Positions 48,041 to 57,440 of a DNA stretch of 64,000 nt are shown here, in pieces. Source of the stretch: Hyphomonas sp. (lineage in GTDB: Bacteria > Pseudomonadota > Alphaproteobacteria > Caulobacterales > Hyphomonadaceae); the NCBI RefSeq assembly GCF_018402285.1, contig NZ_JAGYJH010000006.1, positions 248,847 through 312,846 of the forward strand, in the 5' to 3' direction. Position 1 is the first letter of the stretch; each line of letters begins with the position of its first letter. A program made the position numbers and the translations under genes. Below the pieces are notes generated by a model. The model saw nothing but the letters and a program-made list of their open reading frames with translations, was not told the origin of the DNA and did no database searches.

Positions 48041-49218
48041 CGGCTGAGTTCCTTCATCGCTTCGTCGAGGCCAGCGAGGGTCAGCTCGAACATGCGGTGG
48101 GGGCCGATCAGTTCGCGGATGAGCTTGATGGAGCCGGTGTATTCCCAGGCGCCTTCCTTGGTGGGGTTGAGCCAGACGAAGTTTGGATAGCGCTCCACGA
48201 AACGCTGCAGCCAAAGGCCGCCGGCCTCTTCATTCCAGTGTTCGACCGAGCCGCCGGCATAGGTAATTTCGTACGGGCTCATCGTTGCATCGCCCACGAC
48301 GATCACTTTGTAGTCTGACGGATATTTGTTCAGCACGTCCCAGGTGGGGATGCGGTTGTTCATGCGGCGGCGGTTGTCGCGCCAGAGGCCCTCATAGGGG
48401 CAGTTGTGGAAGTAGAAGTATTCAAGGTTCTTGATCTCTGCGCGGGCGGCAGAGAAGAGCTCTTCCATCACGCGGATATGCGGGTCCATCGAGCCGCCGA
48501 CATCGAGCAGCAGGATGACCGAAATCGTGTTGCGCTTTTCCGGGCGCATCTCGATGTCGAGATAGCCTTTGCGGGCAGTGTTGCGGATCGTGCCGTCAAG
48601 GTCGAGTTCGTCAGGGGCGCCCTTGCGGGCCCATTTGCGCAGGCGCTTCATGGCGACCTTGATGTTGCGCGTGCCGAGTTCGAGCTTGTCGTCGTAATTC
48701 TTGAATTCGCGCTTGTCCCATACCTTTACGGCGCGGCGATGGCGGGACTTGTCCTGGCCAATGCGCACGCCTTCGGGATTGTAGCCATTGGCGCCGAAGG
48801 GCGAGGTGCCGCCGGTGCCGATCATCTTGTTGCCGCCTTCGTGGCGTTTCTTCTGCTCCTCGAGGCGCTTCTTCAACGTCTCCATGAGCTTCTCGAAGCC
48901 GCCCATGGCCTCGATTTCTTCCATTTCTTCCTTGGTGAGGAATTTCTCGCTCATCTTCTTGAGCCATTCCTCGGGAAGGTCCTGCACGTTGACCGCGTCG
49001 CCCAGCGTGTCGAGGCCCTTGAAGGTATGGGAGAAGACGCGGTCGAACTTGTCGATGTTTCGCTCGTCCTTCACGAGGGCCGCGCGGGAGAGGTAGTAGA
49101 ACTCCTCCACCTCCATATCGATGACCTGCTTGTCCATGGCCTCCATGAGCATCAGGTATTCCTTCAGCGTGACCGGGACTTTCGCCGCGCGCAGCTCGTT
49201 GAAGAAATTCAGGAACAT
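48037..49218 (-). CDS. VWA domain-containing CoxE-like protein
   Basis: ISVILLLDVGGSMDPHIRVMEELFSAARAEI, VVVGDATMSPYEI; internal ATG MFLNFFNELRAAKVPVTLKEYL. Confidence 0.87.
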   Translation of the reverse strand: MFLNFFNELRAAKVPVTLKEYLMLMEAMDKQVIDMEVEEFYYLSRAALVKDERNIDKFDRVFSHTFKGLDTLGDAVNVQDLPEEWLKKMSEKFLTKEEMEEIEAMGGFEKLMETLKKRLEEQKKRHEGGNKMIGTGGTSPFGANGYNPEGVRIGQDKSRHRRAVKVWDKREFKNYDDKLELGTRNIKVAMKRLRKWARKGAPDELDLDGTIRNTARKGYLDIEMRPEKRNTISVILLLDVGGSMDPHIRVMEELFSAARAEIKNLEYFYFHNCPYEGLWRDNRRRMNNRIPTWDVLNKYPSDYKVIVVGDATMSPYEITYAGGSVEHWNEEAGGLWLQRFVERYPNFVWLNPTKEGAWEYTGSIKLIRELIGPHRMFELTLAGLDEAMKELSR

Positions 49219-49337
49219 CGGCAGGGCCTTTCTGCTTCTCGAACGAGGAAGATAACCCTCATGGGGGCGTCTGTCCAAGCTGACGCTGGGAAAAGTGTGG
49301 TCATTTGCGGTTCATGCAGGCCGGGTTAGGAAAAGAG

Positions 49338-50138
49338 ATGCTTCGGGTGGCCCTTTTCTCGTGTTTTCTGGTGGTTGGCGCATGTGCGGCCACGGCGGCG
49401 CCGTCCGGCCCGCCGCCTGCCCGAATGGTGCCGCAGGGTATGTCGATGCAAGCCGATTGCAGCGGCCCGGGTGAGGCAGGGTGTTTGCTGGACGCGGCCT
49501 GGCAGGCGGCCGGGCTGTTGCCCGCCGACAAGCAGGCACGCCTGAAACCGGCCTTTGCCGAAGCGACCCGCGGGCTGAAGGACAAGACGCTCGCCTCAAA
49601 ATGGCAGATGCGGCTGGGGCAGGTGTCCCTGCCCCAGCCGGCGCCGGATTTTGCCCGTGAGCAGGCGCAGGCGGCGATTGCCGAATATGGCTGGGAAGGA
49701 TTTTTCCAGCGGGCCCGGCAGGGCCAGGCGCCGCTGAACATGGGTCGGCCGGAAATCATGGCAGCAGCGATTGATATGGCGCCCAATGCAATGGAACGCC
49801 TCCGCCTGATCGACATGATGTTTTCCTTCGCAGGTGTGCCAAAGCCCGGCACGATGGGGCAGTTCAGCCAGGATGATTTCGAGCGCGCTTCCTTCAGCCA
49901 TGTGCTGGCTGAGCAGATGATGGAGGATTGCAAGCTGGATGAGTTTGACCGGGCACGAGACCGGACTGCCGCGCCACAGTCCATCCGTTATGAGCTTTGG
50001 CGGGCACGGATTGCCGGCGGGGCAGGCAAGCTTGCGCCAAAGATCCGCCAGGGCGATGGCAGCACTGACACGACCTTCGTGCGCCATGTTCTGGAAGGGT
50101 ATGGGCCGATCCTGCGGCAGGGATACTGCCCGGGCTGA
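49338..50138 (+). CDS. Secreted/lipoprotein hypothetical
   Basis: MLRVALFSCFLVVGACAATAAP signal/lipobox. Confidence 0.65.
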   Translation: MLRVALFSCFLVVGACAATAAPSGPPPARMVPQGMSMQADCSGPGEAGCLLDAAWQAAGLLPADKQARLKPAFAEATRGLKDKTLASKWQMRLGQVSLPQPAPDFAREQAQAAIAEYGWEGFFQRARQGQAPLNMGRPEIMAAAIDMAPNAMERLRLIDMMFSFAGVPKPGTMGQFSQDDFERASFSHVLAEQMMEDCKLDEFDRARDRTAAPQSIRYELWRARIAGGAGKLAPKIRQGDGSTDTTFVRHVLEGYGPILRQGYCPG

Positions 50139-50199
50139 TTGCCGCGTTCCGGGCGGCGTGACTTTTCCCGGCGGCATTCCTGAGGCATAGGGTTTCTGC

Positions 50200-50952
50200 A
50201 TGGATACCATGGACGAAACAGACGCCGACCACGAATTGCCCCCGGCCGAGGGGCTGTGTGGTCCGTCCGAAGTGACGGCGCTGTCGCATCTCTACCGCGC
50301 GGAAGTCTACCGCTCGACAGTGTGGCGTCAGCGGCTCGACCAGACGACGAACTGGGCCGTCATTTCCACCGGCATCGGTCTATCGGTGGCATTTGCCAAT
50401 GAGCGGGCTTCACCCTTTCCGATCGTGCTGGTGGGGATGCTGTGCATCGTGTTCCTGATGCTGGAAGCGCGGCGCTACCGGTTTTTCTATGTCTGGCGGT
50501 TCCGGGCGCGGGTGATCGAGATTGCCTTTTATGTGCCGATCCTGCGCGGAGAGGGGACAAAGATCCGCCTCGACCGCGGAACAGCGTTGTCGGACGACTA
50601 CGAGAAGCCGCAATACAGGATTTCGATGATCCGGTGTGTGGGGCGCAGGCTCAGGCGGAACTATGGCTGGATATTTGCCATTCTGGGCGCGGCCTATTTT
50701 GCCAAGATCGCCATCCATCCGGTTGATGTGACCTCCTGGGAGCAGCTCTTCCGGCGGGCGCATATCGGGCCGATCCCGGGCTGGGTCGCCATCTCGTTTG
50801 GCTTCGCGTTTCATCTGGGATGGATATTCCTGGCCTGGAAAACCTGGTGGGACGAGCGAACCGACAAGACCAAGATGGCTGACTTCCTGAAGAGCCGGGA
50901 GGACGTGAACTATGTCAGCGCCGCGAACGCTCACGATTCGGCGCTGGGCTGA
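50200..50952 (+). CDS. DUF2270 domain-containing membrane protein
   Basis: LSHLYRAEVYRSTVWRQRLDQTTNWAVISTGIGLSVAFAN, LMLEARRYRFFYVWRFRARVIE. Confidence 0.8.
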   Translation: MDTMDETDADHELPPAEGLCGPSEVTALSHLYRAEVYRSTVWRQRLDQTTNWAVISTGIGLSVAFANERASPFPIVLVGMLCIVFLMLEARRYRFFYVWRFRARVIEIAFYVPILRGEGTKIRLDRGTALSDDYEKPQYRISMIRCVGRRLRRNYGWIFAILGAAYFAKIAIHPVDVTSWEQLFRRAHIGPIPGWVAISFGFAFHLGWIFLAWKTWWDERTDKTKMADFLKSREDVNYVSAANAHDSALG

Positions 50953-50955
50953 GGC

Positions 50956-51282
50956 TCAGCCGCTGGCCCGGTTCAGCAGGTCATCTGTCACTTCCATGGT
51001 GAAGACCGGGTCGTTGCCGGGCGGGGTTTCGCAAACGGCGTCTGAGAAGGCGGCGCGGGTTTCGGGCTCGTCATAGATCATCTTCTGGTCATACGCCTTG
51101 CGCCAGGTTTTTTCGTCGGGCCATTCGGCATAGCCGACGAACCGGCCGTCCTTGTCCTGGTGCAGGCGGGAGCCATAGCTGCCATAGCGCTCGCCGATGA
51201 GATGGGTTCCGCGTACCCAGGCCTTGCGGAACTGGTCTTCCTTGCCCGGATGGACGCGCCACCAATAGACCGCGACGAACAT
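50956..51282 (-). CDS. Antibiotic biosynthesis monooxygenase-like (ABM fold) protein
   Basis: MFVAVYWWRVHPGKEDQFRKAWVRGTHLI. Confidence 0.6.
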   Translation of the reverse strand: MFVAVYWWRVHPGKEDQFRKAWVRGTHLIGERYGSYGSRLHQDKDGRFVGYAEWPDEKTWRKAYDQKMIYDEPETRAAFSDAVCETPPGNDPVFTMEVTDDLLNRASG

Positions 51283-51355
51283 GGGGTGCCTCCTTCAATT
51301 CTGTGGCTTTCCTCACATGCCAACGCGCCGGGCGGAGATATGATCCGTCAAACGC

Positions 51356-51384
51356 AAAAAGCCGGGACAGAGTCCCGGCTTTTC
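51356..51384. terminator. Intrinsic terminator (bidirectional-looking)
   Basis: AAAAAGCCGGGAC-AGA-GTCCCGGCTTTT. Confidence 0.85.
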
Positions 51385-51407
51385 GAATGTCCTGAGGGGC
51401 GTTCGCC

Positions 51408-52292
51408 TCAGCCTGCCGGGCCGCGGCGGCCGCCGCCGGTGTTGCCGCCCCCGTCCTGACGGCGGGAGAGGAAAGCGAGGCGTTCGAAGAGGGCGACGTC
51501 CTGCTCGTTTTTCAGGAGCGCGCCGTGGAGTGGCGGGGTGAGGCGCTCGGGGTCTTTTTCGCGCAGGGTTTCCAGGTCGACATCCTCGTTCATGAGGAGT
51601 TTCAGCCAGTCGAGCAGCTCGGACGTGGAGGGCTTTTTCTTCACGCCGGGCAACTCGCGCATCGAGTAGAAGGTGGCGAGGGCGTCGGCGACGAGCTTTT
51701 TCTTGATGCCCGGATAATGGACGTCGATGATCGAACGCATGGTCACTTCATCCGGGAACTTGATGAAGTGGAAGAAGCAGCGGCGCAGGAAAGCGTCGGG
51801 CAGCTCTTTCTCGTTGTTCGAGGTGATGATCACGATCGGGCGCTGAACGGCTTTGACCGTTTCGCCGGTTTCGTAGACGAAGAATTCCATCCGATCGAGC
51901 TCCTGCAAGAGGTCGTTCGGGAATTCGATGTCGGCCTTGTCGATCTCGTCGATCAGGAGGACAGGGCGCTTGCCGGCGGTGAAGGCCTCCCAGAGCTTGC
52001 CCTTCTTGATGTAGTTCTTGACGTCCTTGGCGCGCTCTTCGCCCATCTGTCCATCGCGCAGGCGGGAGACGGCGTCATATTCGTAGAGGCCCTGATTTGC
52101 CTTGGTTGTGGACTTGATGTGCCATTCGATCAGCTCTGCGCCCAGCGCCTTGGCCACTTCAATGGCCAGCACGGTCTTGCCGGTACCCGGCTCGCCCTTC
52201 ACCAGCAGCGGACGCTCCAGCGTGATGGCGGCGTTGACGGCCACACGCAGGTCATCTGTTGCGACATAATCCTTGGTGCCTTCGAACCGCAT
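51408..52292 (-). CDS. MoxR-family AAA ATPase
   Basis: PLLVKGEPGTGKTVLAIEVAKAL, RPVLLIDEIDKADIEFPNDLLQELDRMEF. Confidence 0.9.
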   Translation of the reverse strand: MRFEGTKDYVATDDLRVAVNAAITLERPLLVKGEPGTGKTVLAIEVAKALGAELIEWHIKSTTKANQGLYEYDAVSRLRDGQMGEERAKDVKNYIKKGKLWEAFTAGKRPVLLIDEIDKADIEFPNDLLQELDRMEFFVYETGETVKAVQRPIVIITSNNEKELPDAFLRRCFFHFIKFPDEVTMRSIIDVHYPGIKKKLVADALATFYSMRELPGVKKKPSTSELLDWLKLLMNEDVDLETLREKDPERLTPPLHGALLKNEQDVALFERLAFLSRRQDGGGNTGGGRRGPAG

Positions 52293-52616
52293 CCGCCTCG
52301 TCCCTTCATCCTGATTGCTGGCTGGCACAATAAGGCCGCGCGAGGCGCGGGCAAGCGCTGACCTGAAGGAAACTGCTGCAGTGCAGAATCGAATTTCCTT
52401 AAGGGAAGGGCAAAGCTGTGGTAAACAGGATAGGCCATGCGCGCCGCCACAGAGGCTCAAGCTTCACGCTTAGCGTCGCGCCGGTATCAGGGTGGCTGGC
52501 CGGTCCGGTTGGCCCGAAAGATGCCGGACCAGACCTTATGATCCAACTGCCCCCGGTTGACGGGCGCATGGCTCCCAACCCCCGGGTAACTATCTGGAAA
52601 GCAAGCGTTAACGCCT

Positions 52617-52635
52617 TTGTGTGAATTTCACACAA
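52617..52635. promoter_or_regulatory. Perfect 19-nt palindrome upstream of flbT
   Basis: TTGTGTGAA-T-TTCACACAA, 23 nt before the flbT ATG. Confidence 0.55.
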
Positions 52636-52658
52636 TCCGAACCATGGGGGCCGGACGC

Positions 52659-53039
52659 ATGCCGCTCAAACTTTCTCTCAAGCCAGGCGAAACCTTCGTG
52701 GTGAACGGCGCTGTCGTCCGCAATGGCGACCGGCGCGGCGTGCTGCTGCTTGAAACCCAGGCCCGTATACTGCGCGAGAAGGACATTCTGGCCCCGTCAG
52801 CGGTCTCGACCCCGGCCGAGCGCGCCTATTTCGCGGTTATGCAGATGTATCTGCTCGGCGAGGTCGATGGGCCGCTCTATACGCAAACTGCCGAGGCGCT
52901 GGCCGGTCTGATCGCCGGAATGCCCGATGCGCGCGACGATGTGCTGCAGATTTCCGCCGATGTGGTGGCCGGCGACCTCTACAAGGCGCTGAGCCGGTGC
53001 CGGAAACTGATGCCCCCCCTCGGATCGGAGGCCGCATGA
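52659..53039 (+). CDS. flbT: Flagellar biosynthesis repressor FlbT
   Basis: LKLSLKPGETFVVNGAVVRNGDRRGVLLLETQARILREKDIL. Confidence 0.88.
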   Translation: MPLKLSLKPGETFVVNGAVVRNGDRRGVLLLETQARILREKDILAPSAVSTPAERAYFAVMQMYLLGEVDGPLYTQTAEALAGLIAGMPDARDDVLQISADVVAGDLYKALSRCRKLMPPLGSEAA

Positions 53040-53350
53040 TGGCCGACGGCAGCCAGGTTCAGGCGCGCACCCTGCGCGCAGAAGCAACAACAGGTCTTGA
53101 AGAGGCCATCCGCAAGCTTGAAGCCGGTTCCGGCGAGGGGCTGGCGGTTGATCTGGGCAATGGCCGGATCGCCCGGGCTGACAGCCCGCGGGGCAATGAA
53201 GGTCTCCTGCAGCGCCTTCGCGGCCACAGGATGTTGCTGGCGCTGGCAGCGGGGGGCGCTGACCTGTCCCGGTTCAAGGCGGCGCCTGGTGAAGTGCAGG
53301 TCGCGCTGGCCGTGCGCGAAATCCTTGACGCAGCGGCACGCAAAGCCTAG
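53036..53350 (+). CDS. Uncharacterised 104-aa protein coupled to flbT
   Basis: ATGA overlap with the flbT stop; no recognised family. Confidence 0.65.
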   Translation: MMADGSQVQARTLRAEATTGLEEAIRKLEAGSGEGLAVDLGNGRIARADSPRGNEGLLQRLRGHRMLLALAAGGADLSRFKAAPGEVQVALAVREILDAAARKA

Positions 53351-53361
53351 CGCGTCGCCGC

Positions 53362-54012
53362 ATGTCGCCAGAACTGATTTCCCTTTTCACCGCCGCGTTC
53401 GTCACCTTCTTCGTGCTGATTGATGCGCCGGGGGTGGCGCCGATCTTTGCGACGCTGACAGCGAAGGGCTCGCCTGCCTATCGCCGCAAGATGGCGTACA
53501 AGTCGGTGCTGGTGGCGACGATCATCATGCTGCTGTTTGCCTTTGGCGGCGCATGGCTGCTGGATGCGATGCATATCTCGATCGATGCGTTCCGCGCCGC
53601 GGGCGGGGTGCTGCTGTTCCTCATCGCGCTCGACATGGTATTCGAGAAGCGCACCGAGCGCCGCGAAAACCGCGCCGAAGAGGTGCTCGAGGAGCACCGC
53701 AATGATCCGGAGCCGGAAGATGTGTCGGTCTTCCCGATGGGCATTCCGATGATTGCGGGTCCAGGCTCTATTGCCACGGCCATGTTCTACATGTCGGAAG
53801 CTGAAAGCATGGCCCATCAGGGCGTGGTGCTGGCGGCGATTGGCCTGAACCTTCTGATCACGCTGGTGATTTTCCTGCTCGCGACGCCGATTGTCCGGCT
53901 CATGGGCGCCAGTGTAGCCGGCGCGCTGACGCGCATTCTGGGCGTCATCCTGGCGGCGCTTTCGGCGCAGCTGATCATTGATGGTATCCGCGGCGCGTTT
54001 GGGATCGCCTGA
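53362..54012 (+). CDS. MarC family membrane protein
   Basis: FFVLIDAPGVAPIFATLTAKGSPAYRRKMAYKSV, MGIPMIAGPGSIATAMFYM. Confidence 0.9.
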   Translation: MSPELISLFTAAFVTFFVLIDAPGVAPIFATLTAKGSPAYRRKMAYKSVLVATIIMLLFAFGGAWLLDAMHISIDAFRAAGGVLLFLIALDMVFEKRTERRENRAEEVLEEHRNDPEPEDVSVFPMGIPMIAGPGSIATAMFYMSEAESMAHQGVVLAAIGLNLLITLVIFLLATPIVRLMGASVAGALTRILGVILAALSAQLIIDGIRGAFGIA

Positions 54013-54027
54013 TATATTGCCGGGATT

Positions 54028-55401
54028 TCAGGCGCCCTGCGGCTCGGCTCGCGGTTTGGGCAGCTTGATGTAGAGCCGCACGGTCGAGAGCATCACCCAG
54101 AAGAGCAGCATGCCGGCCGCCGTCAGGCTCATGATTTCGAGCACCGTGTTGCGGTTCCAGCTGATACCGGCGTCGGCGATCTTCAGGGACTCGCGGCCCT
54201 GTTCCCTAACCAGCACGATCAGGCGCTCGCCGCCTGCTTCGGCCAGGAGCCGCGCGCGCTGCAGGTCTGCGCCGTCTTCGATGACTGCCAGGATCGTCAG
54301 GGCGCCGCCCGGGCTGGTCTGGGCAGCCAGGCGCTGGATCTGGTCCAGATCGCCTTCGAGGACGGCCAGTCCTGTCCGGTCGACGGACGCCTCGTAGGCC
54401 GCGCGCACCCGTTCGGCGCGAACATCGGTGGTAGCAAGTTCAGCGAAGGCTTCCCCCAGCGCGGGCTGCAGCCTTTCATCGGGCAGGGCGGCGTCCACAT
54501 GTTCGTCGAGATAGGCCGAGAAGCCGGGCGTCAGGCGCTGAGAGCGGCGGGCAGACTTCAGAATGGAGACCGAAAGAGCTGCGGCATCCGACAGGCCGTC
54601 GCTGTAATCCTGCTGAACAAGGCCGAGGCCAGTCAGCTTTACAACCAGCTCGTCAGAGCGGTCGCCCTCGATCCAGCGCTGGGACATGTTGGAGAGGTCG
54701 GCATAGCTGCCGAGGATCTGGAAACGGCGCTCGTCTTCACTGCGCACATTGGCCTGGAGAACGATGGGCTCTCCTTGGGGCGCAGGCTCGGAGAGCGGGA
54801 TAGTCTCTTCTGCGGTCGGAGTGGGCGTGGCTTCCGGGCCAGAGGGCTCGCTCGTTTGCGCTTCGGGCCTCTCCGCCGCGCCTGGATCGCCTGCAGGCAT
54901 ATCGGATACCGCATCTTGGACTGACGGGCTCGCTGCCGGAGGATTGAAGCGCTCGGTCTCCAGGATGCGCGTGGCGACGCTTTCGGGCAGTTTCTGCATG
55001 GCGGCGCGGATCAGGCGCTCGTCAGGCGTGCCGGTGACTTCGGCTTCTGCACGAACCCGGATCTGTTCGCCCAGATCCCGGCCGAGCATCTGGGGGGCTG
55101 CCAACATGTAGCCACGTACGGCGGACATGTTGCGGGCGTCGAGTTCTGCCACGATCCGGTCCTGCCAGTAGGGGAGCTTGCTGTTCTCGTCGCGCGGGCC
55201 AATCGTGGCGAGTTCGTCCAGCAGCTTTTCACTGGCATGCTGAAGCGCTTCGGCAGCGCCCTCGCGGGACGTAAGGTCCTGATCGTAGGCATTCGCGACA
55301 GCTCGCGCACCAATCACCGGCAACAGAATCAGCAGCGAATTGAACATCACTGCCAGCATCCAGCCAGCTTTTCGGGAATGTACTTTCCGTTGGCGGGCCA
55401 T
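54028..55401 (-). CDS. Hypothetical protein with N- and C-terminal TM segments
   Basis: N-TM WMLAVMFNSLLILLPVIGARAVA and C-TM NTVLEIMSLTAAGMLLFWVMLSTVRLYI. Confidence 0.7.
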   Translation of the reverse strand: MARQRKVHSRKAGWMLAVMFNSLLILLPVIGARAVANAYDQDLTSREGAAEALQHASEKLLDELATIGPRDENSKLPYWQDRIVAELDARNMSAVRGYMLAAPQMLGRDLGEQIRVRAEAEVTGTPDERLIRAAMQKLPESVATRILETERFNPPAASPSVQDAVSDMPAGDPGAAERPEAQTSEPSGPEATPTPTAEETIPLSEPAPQGEPIVLQANVRSEDERRFQILGSYADLSNMSQRWIEGDRSDELVVKLTGLGLVQQDYSDGLSDAAALSVSILKSARRSQRLTPGFSAYLDEHVDAALPDERLQPALGEAFAELATTDVRAERVRAAYEASVDRTGLAVLEGDLDQIQRLAAQTSPGGALTILAVIEDGADLQRARLLAEAGGERLIVLVREQGRESLKIADAGISWNRNTVLEIMSLTAAGMLLFWVMLSTVRLYIKLPKPRAEPQGA

Positions 55402-55628
55402 TCCGACGATTTTACCGTTTGGGCAACTGTGGGGGAGGATGCCCATAGAGCGTGCCGGGGGGTGAAAGATCAAGTGCTGGTGTGCAACTTGCACTGTGCA
55501 GGAACGCCGTTGTGGGGCATTGAAGCGTTTACTGACAGCATTTCGGCATTTTTTTGTCGTAATTGTCTGAAATTACAGGATTTAACACCGCAGTCACGGA
55601 GATTGCAGTGAATGGAGGTCCGCTCTAT

Positions 55629-56075
55629 ATGGCACGCAAACGAGTGAAGGAGTCTGCCGTGAGTATTGATCTCTCAGACGATTATCGCCCCTCGGAAGAC
55701 GAAGAGTTCATGAATGAACGCCAGCTCGCCTATTTCCGGCGGATGCTGGAAGCTTGGAAGGCCGACATCCTCGACGGCGCCAAGCAGACCATTCACAACC
55801 TTCAGGACGAGTCCGGCTCTCTCCCCGATATCGTCGACCGCGCTTCAGCGGAAAGTGACAAAGCCCTTGAACTGCGCACCCGCGACCGCCAGCGCAAGCT
55901 GATTTCCAAGATCGACTCCGCCATTCGCCGGATCGATGATGGCAGCTACGGGTACTGCGAAGCGACCGGTGAGCCGATCGGCCTGCGCCGTCTGGAAGCG
56001 CGCCCGACGGCGACCCTGAGCCTTGAGGCGCAGGAGCGTCACGAGCGCAAGGAACGCACCCTGCGGGACGACTAG
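55629..56075 (+). CDS. dksA: RNA polymerase-binding protein DksA (reduced zinc-finger cysteines)
   Basis: DIVDRASAESDKALELRTRDRQRKLISKIDSAIRRIDDGSYGYCEATGEPIGLRRLEARPTATLSLEAQERHE. Confidence 0.93.
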   Translation: MARKRVKESAVSIDLSDDYRPSEDEEFMNERQLAYFRRMLEAWKADILDGAKQTIHNLQDESGSLPDIVDRASAESDKALELRTRDRQRKLISKIDSAIRRIDDGSYGYCEATGEPIGLRRLEARPTATLSLEAQERHERKERTLRDD

Positions 56076-56103
56076 TCGCTCAACTTTTCCTGCCTTGCAG
56101 ACA

Positions 56104-56142
56104 GCAAAAAGGCGGCGCTCCAGATCGGAGTGCCGCCTTTTT
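56104..56142. terminator. Intrinsic terminator after dksA
   Basis: AAAAAGGCGGCGCTCC-AGATC-GGAGTGCCGCCTTTTTT. Confidence 0.9.
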
Positions 56143-56322
56143 TCCAGTCATCTTCCCCACGCCTTTGGCGGATTTTTGTACGAGCTTCTTTGGCCGCACG
56201 ACCAATATGACGCCAAGTTCCGAATCGCCCCTTACCAAGGCCTGAGCAGAGGGTAAAAATCCCCAGACTTGAGTGAACGGTTGGGGCAGACGCTGTTAAT
56301 AGTTGCCCGTCGAGCGAGTTTA

Positions 56323-56337
56323 CTAACGCGCCGTTAA
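56323..56337 (+). promoter_or_regulatory. Candidate CtrA box
   Basis: CTAA-CGCGCCG-TTAA, one mismatch to TTAA-N7-TTAA, about 25 nt before the FliM-like ATG. Confidence 0.4.
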
Positions 56338-56360
56338 CCTTCTCAGGGCGACTAATAGGT

Positions 56361-57440
56361 ATGACCATGGCGTCCGCCTCTTCCGTGAAGAGTGTATCCC
56401 TGCAGGACAATGCGGAGGATGGCTGGGACGTTTCACCCCGGCTGCGGCGCCGCATAATGACGGATACCCCGCCGATGCGCGAACCGATGCCCCCGGACCG
56501 GCCCCTGCCCACCTCGCGCGGCGTGCTGTCGGCTGCCGAGATCGAGATGCTGCTGCGCCCGGACCTGTCGGACATGGACGACCTGCCGGAAGAGGCCCCC
56601 GCTCCAAGGCCCGTGCCGGAATTCACTGCCGCGCCAGCCAGGGCCAGATCTGGCCGGGAAGACGCGGCCCGGCGGATCGCGGCGCGCCTGTCGAGGTCAA
56701 TGCGGGAAACATGCGGGATTGCGGCGGCGTTCACGGTTAAACGTCTGTCTCCGGCCAGCCTGGCGCAGGCAGTCTCCAACCGGGAAGAGCAGGGACAGGC
56801 GATTGTCTGCTGCGCCGGTTCGGACGGCGATGTGGCCGCCATGCTGGTACTCGGGGCGGGGCTCGCCCAGATCATGATCGAGACCGCCTGTGGCGGTCCG
56901 GTTCCCAATGGTCAGCCCAGGCAGCTCAGCCCGATTGACCTCGCCCTGATTGAGGGGCTGACGCGTCCCCTGGCGCCCTTCATCGGCAGCGGGCTCGGCT
57001 TTGCCGGGGTCGAAACCGATCCCTTGTTTGCCGCATCGATCGCGGCGCCAGGCGCGGCCTATGAAATCCTGTTTTCCGTGAGGGCGGGCGGGGCGGACTG
57101 GCCCGCATGCCTCCTGATCCGCGAGGCCTTGCTGCCGGACACGGCAGAAGAAACGCAAGTGAACAGGCAGGATGCAGGCAAAGCGCGTGACCTGACGGTT
57201 CTGATGACGGCCCGTGTGGCACGGGTCGAGATGCCGCTGTCAAAGCTGAGCAGCCTGCGCCCTGGGGCAACGCTCCTTCTGGGCGTGCCGGCAGACCAGC
57301 CAGTGGAGCTGCTTTCGGGCGGGCTGGACGGGGACGTTGCCGCCGAAGCCCAGATCGGGCGCAAGGGAAACAAGATGGCCCTGCGCATATCGCGGCGTGG
57401 CCCGGCGCTGCGGGCGCTCAATCCGGCGTTTGCCGGATAA
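56361..57440 (+). CDS. Flagellar motor switch FliM/FliN C-terminal domain protein (FliM-like)
   Basis: Leading SAAEIEMLL; C-term SpoA-like VARVEMPLSKLSSLRPGATLLLGVPADQPVELLSGG..AEAQIGRKGNKMALRISRR. Confidence 0.75.
   Translation: MTMASASSVKSVSLQDNAEDGWDVSPRLRRRIMTDTPPMREPMPPDRPLPTSRGVLSAAEIEMLLRPDLSDMDDLPEEAPAPRPVPEFTAAPARARSGREDAARRIAARLSRSMRETCGIAAAFTVKRLSPASLAQAVSNREEQGQAIVCCAGSDGDVAAMLVLGAGLAQIMIETACGGPVPNGQPRQLSPIDLALIEGLTRPLAPFIGSGLGFAGVETDPLFAASIAAPGAAYEILFSVRAGGADWPACLLIREALLPDTAEETQVNRQDAGKARDLTVLMTARVARVEMPLSKLSSLRPGATLLLGVPADQPVELLSGGLDGDVAAEAQIGRKGNKMALRISRRGPALRALNPAFAG

Noticed and set aside
52617-52635. CRP/FNR site before flbT
   Set aside because: TGTGA and TCACA half-sites are only 3 nt apart rather than 6, so it does not fit CRP; kept as an unassigned palindrome.
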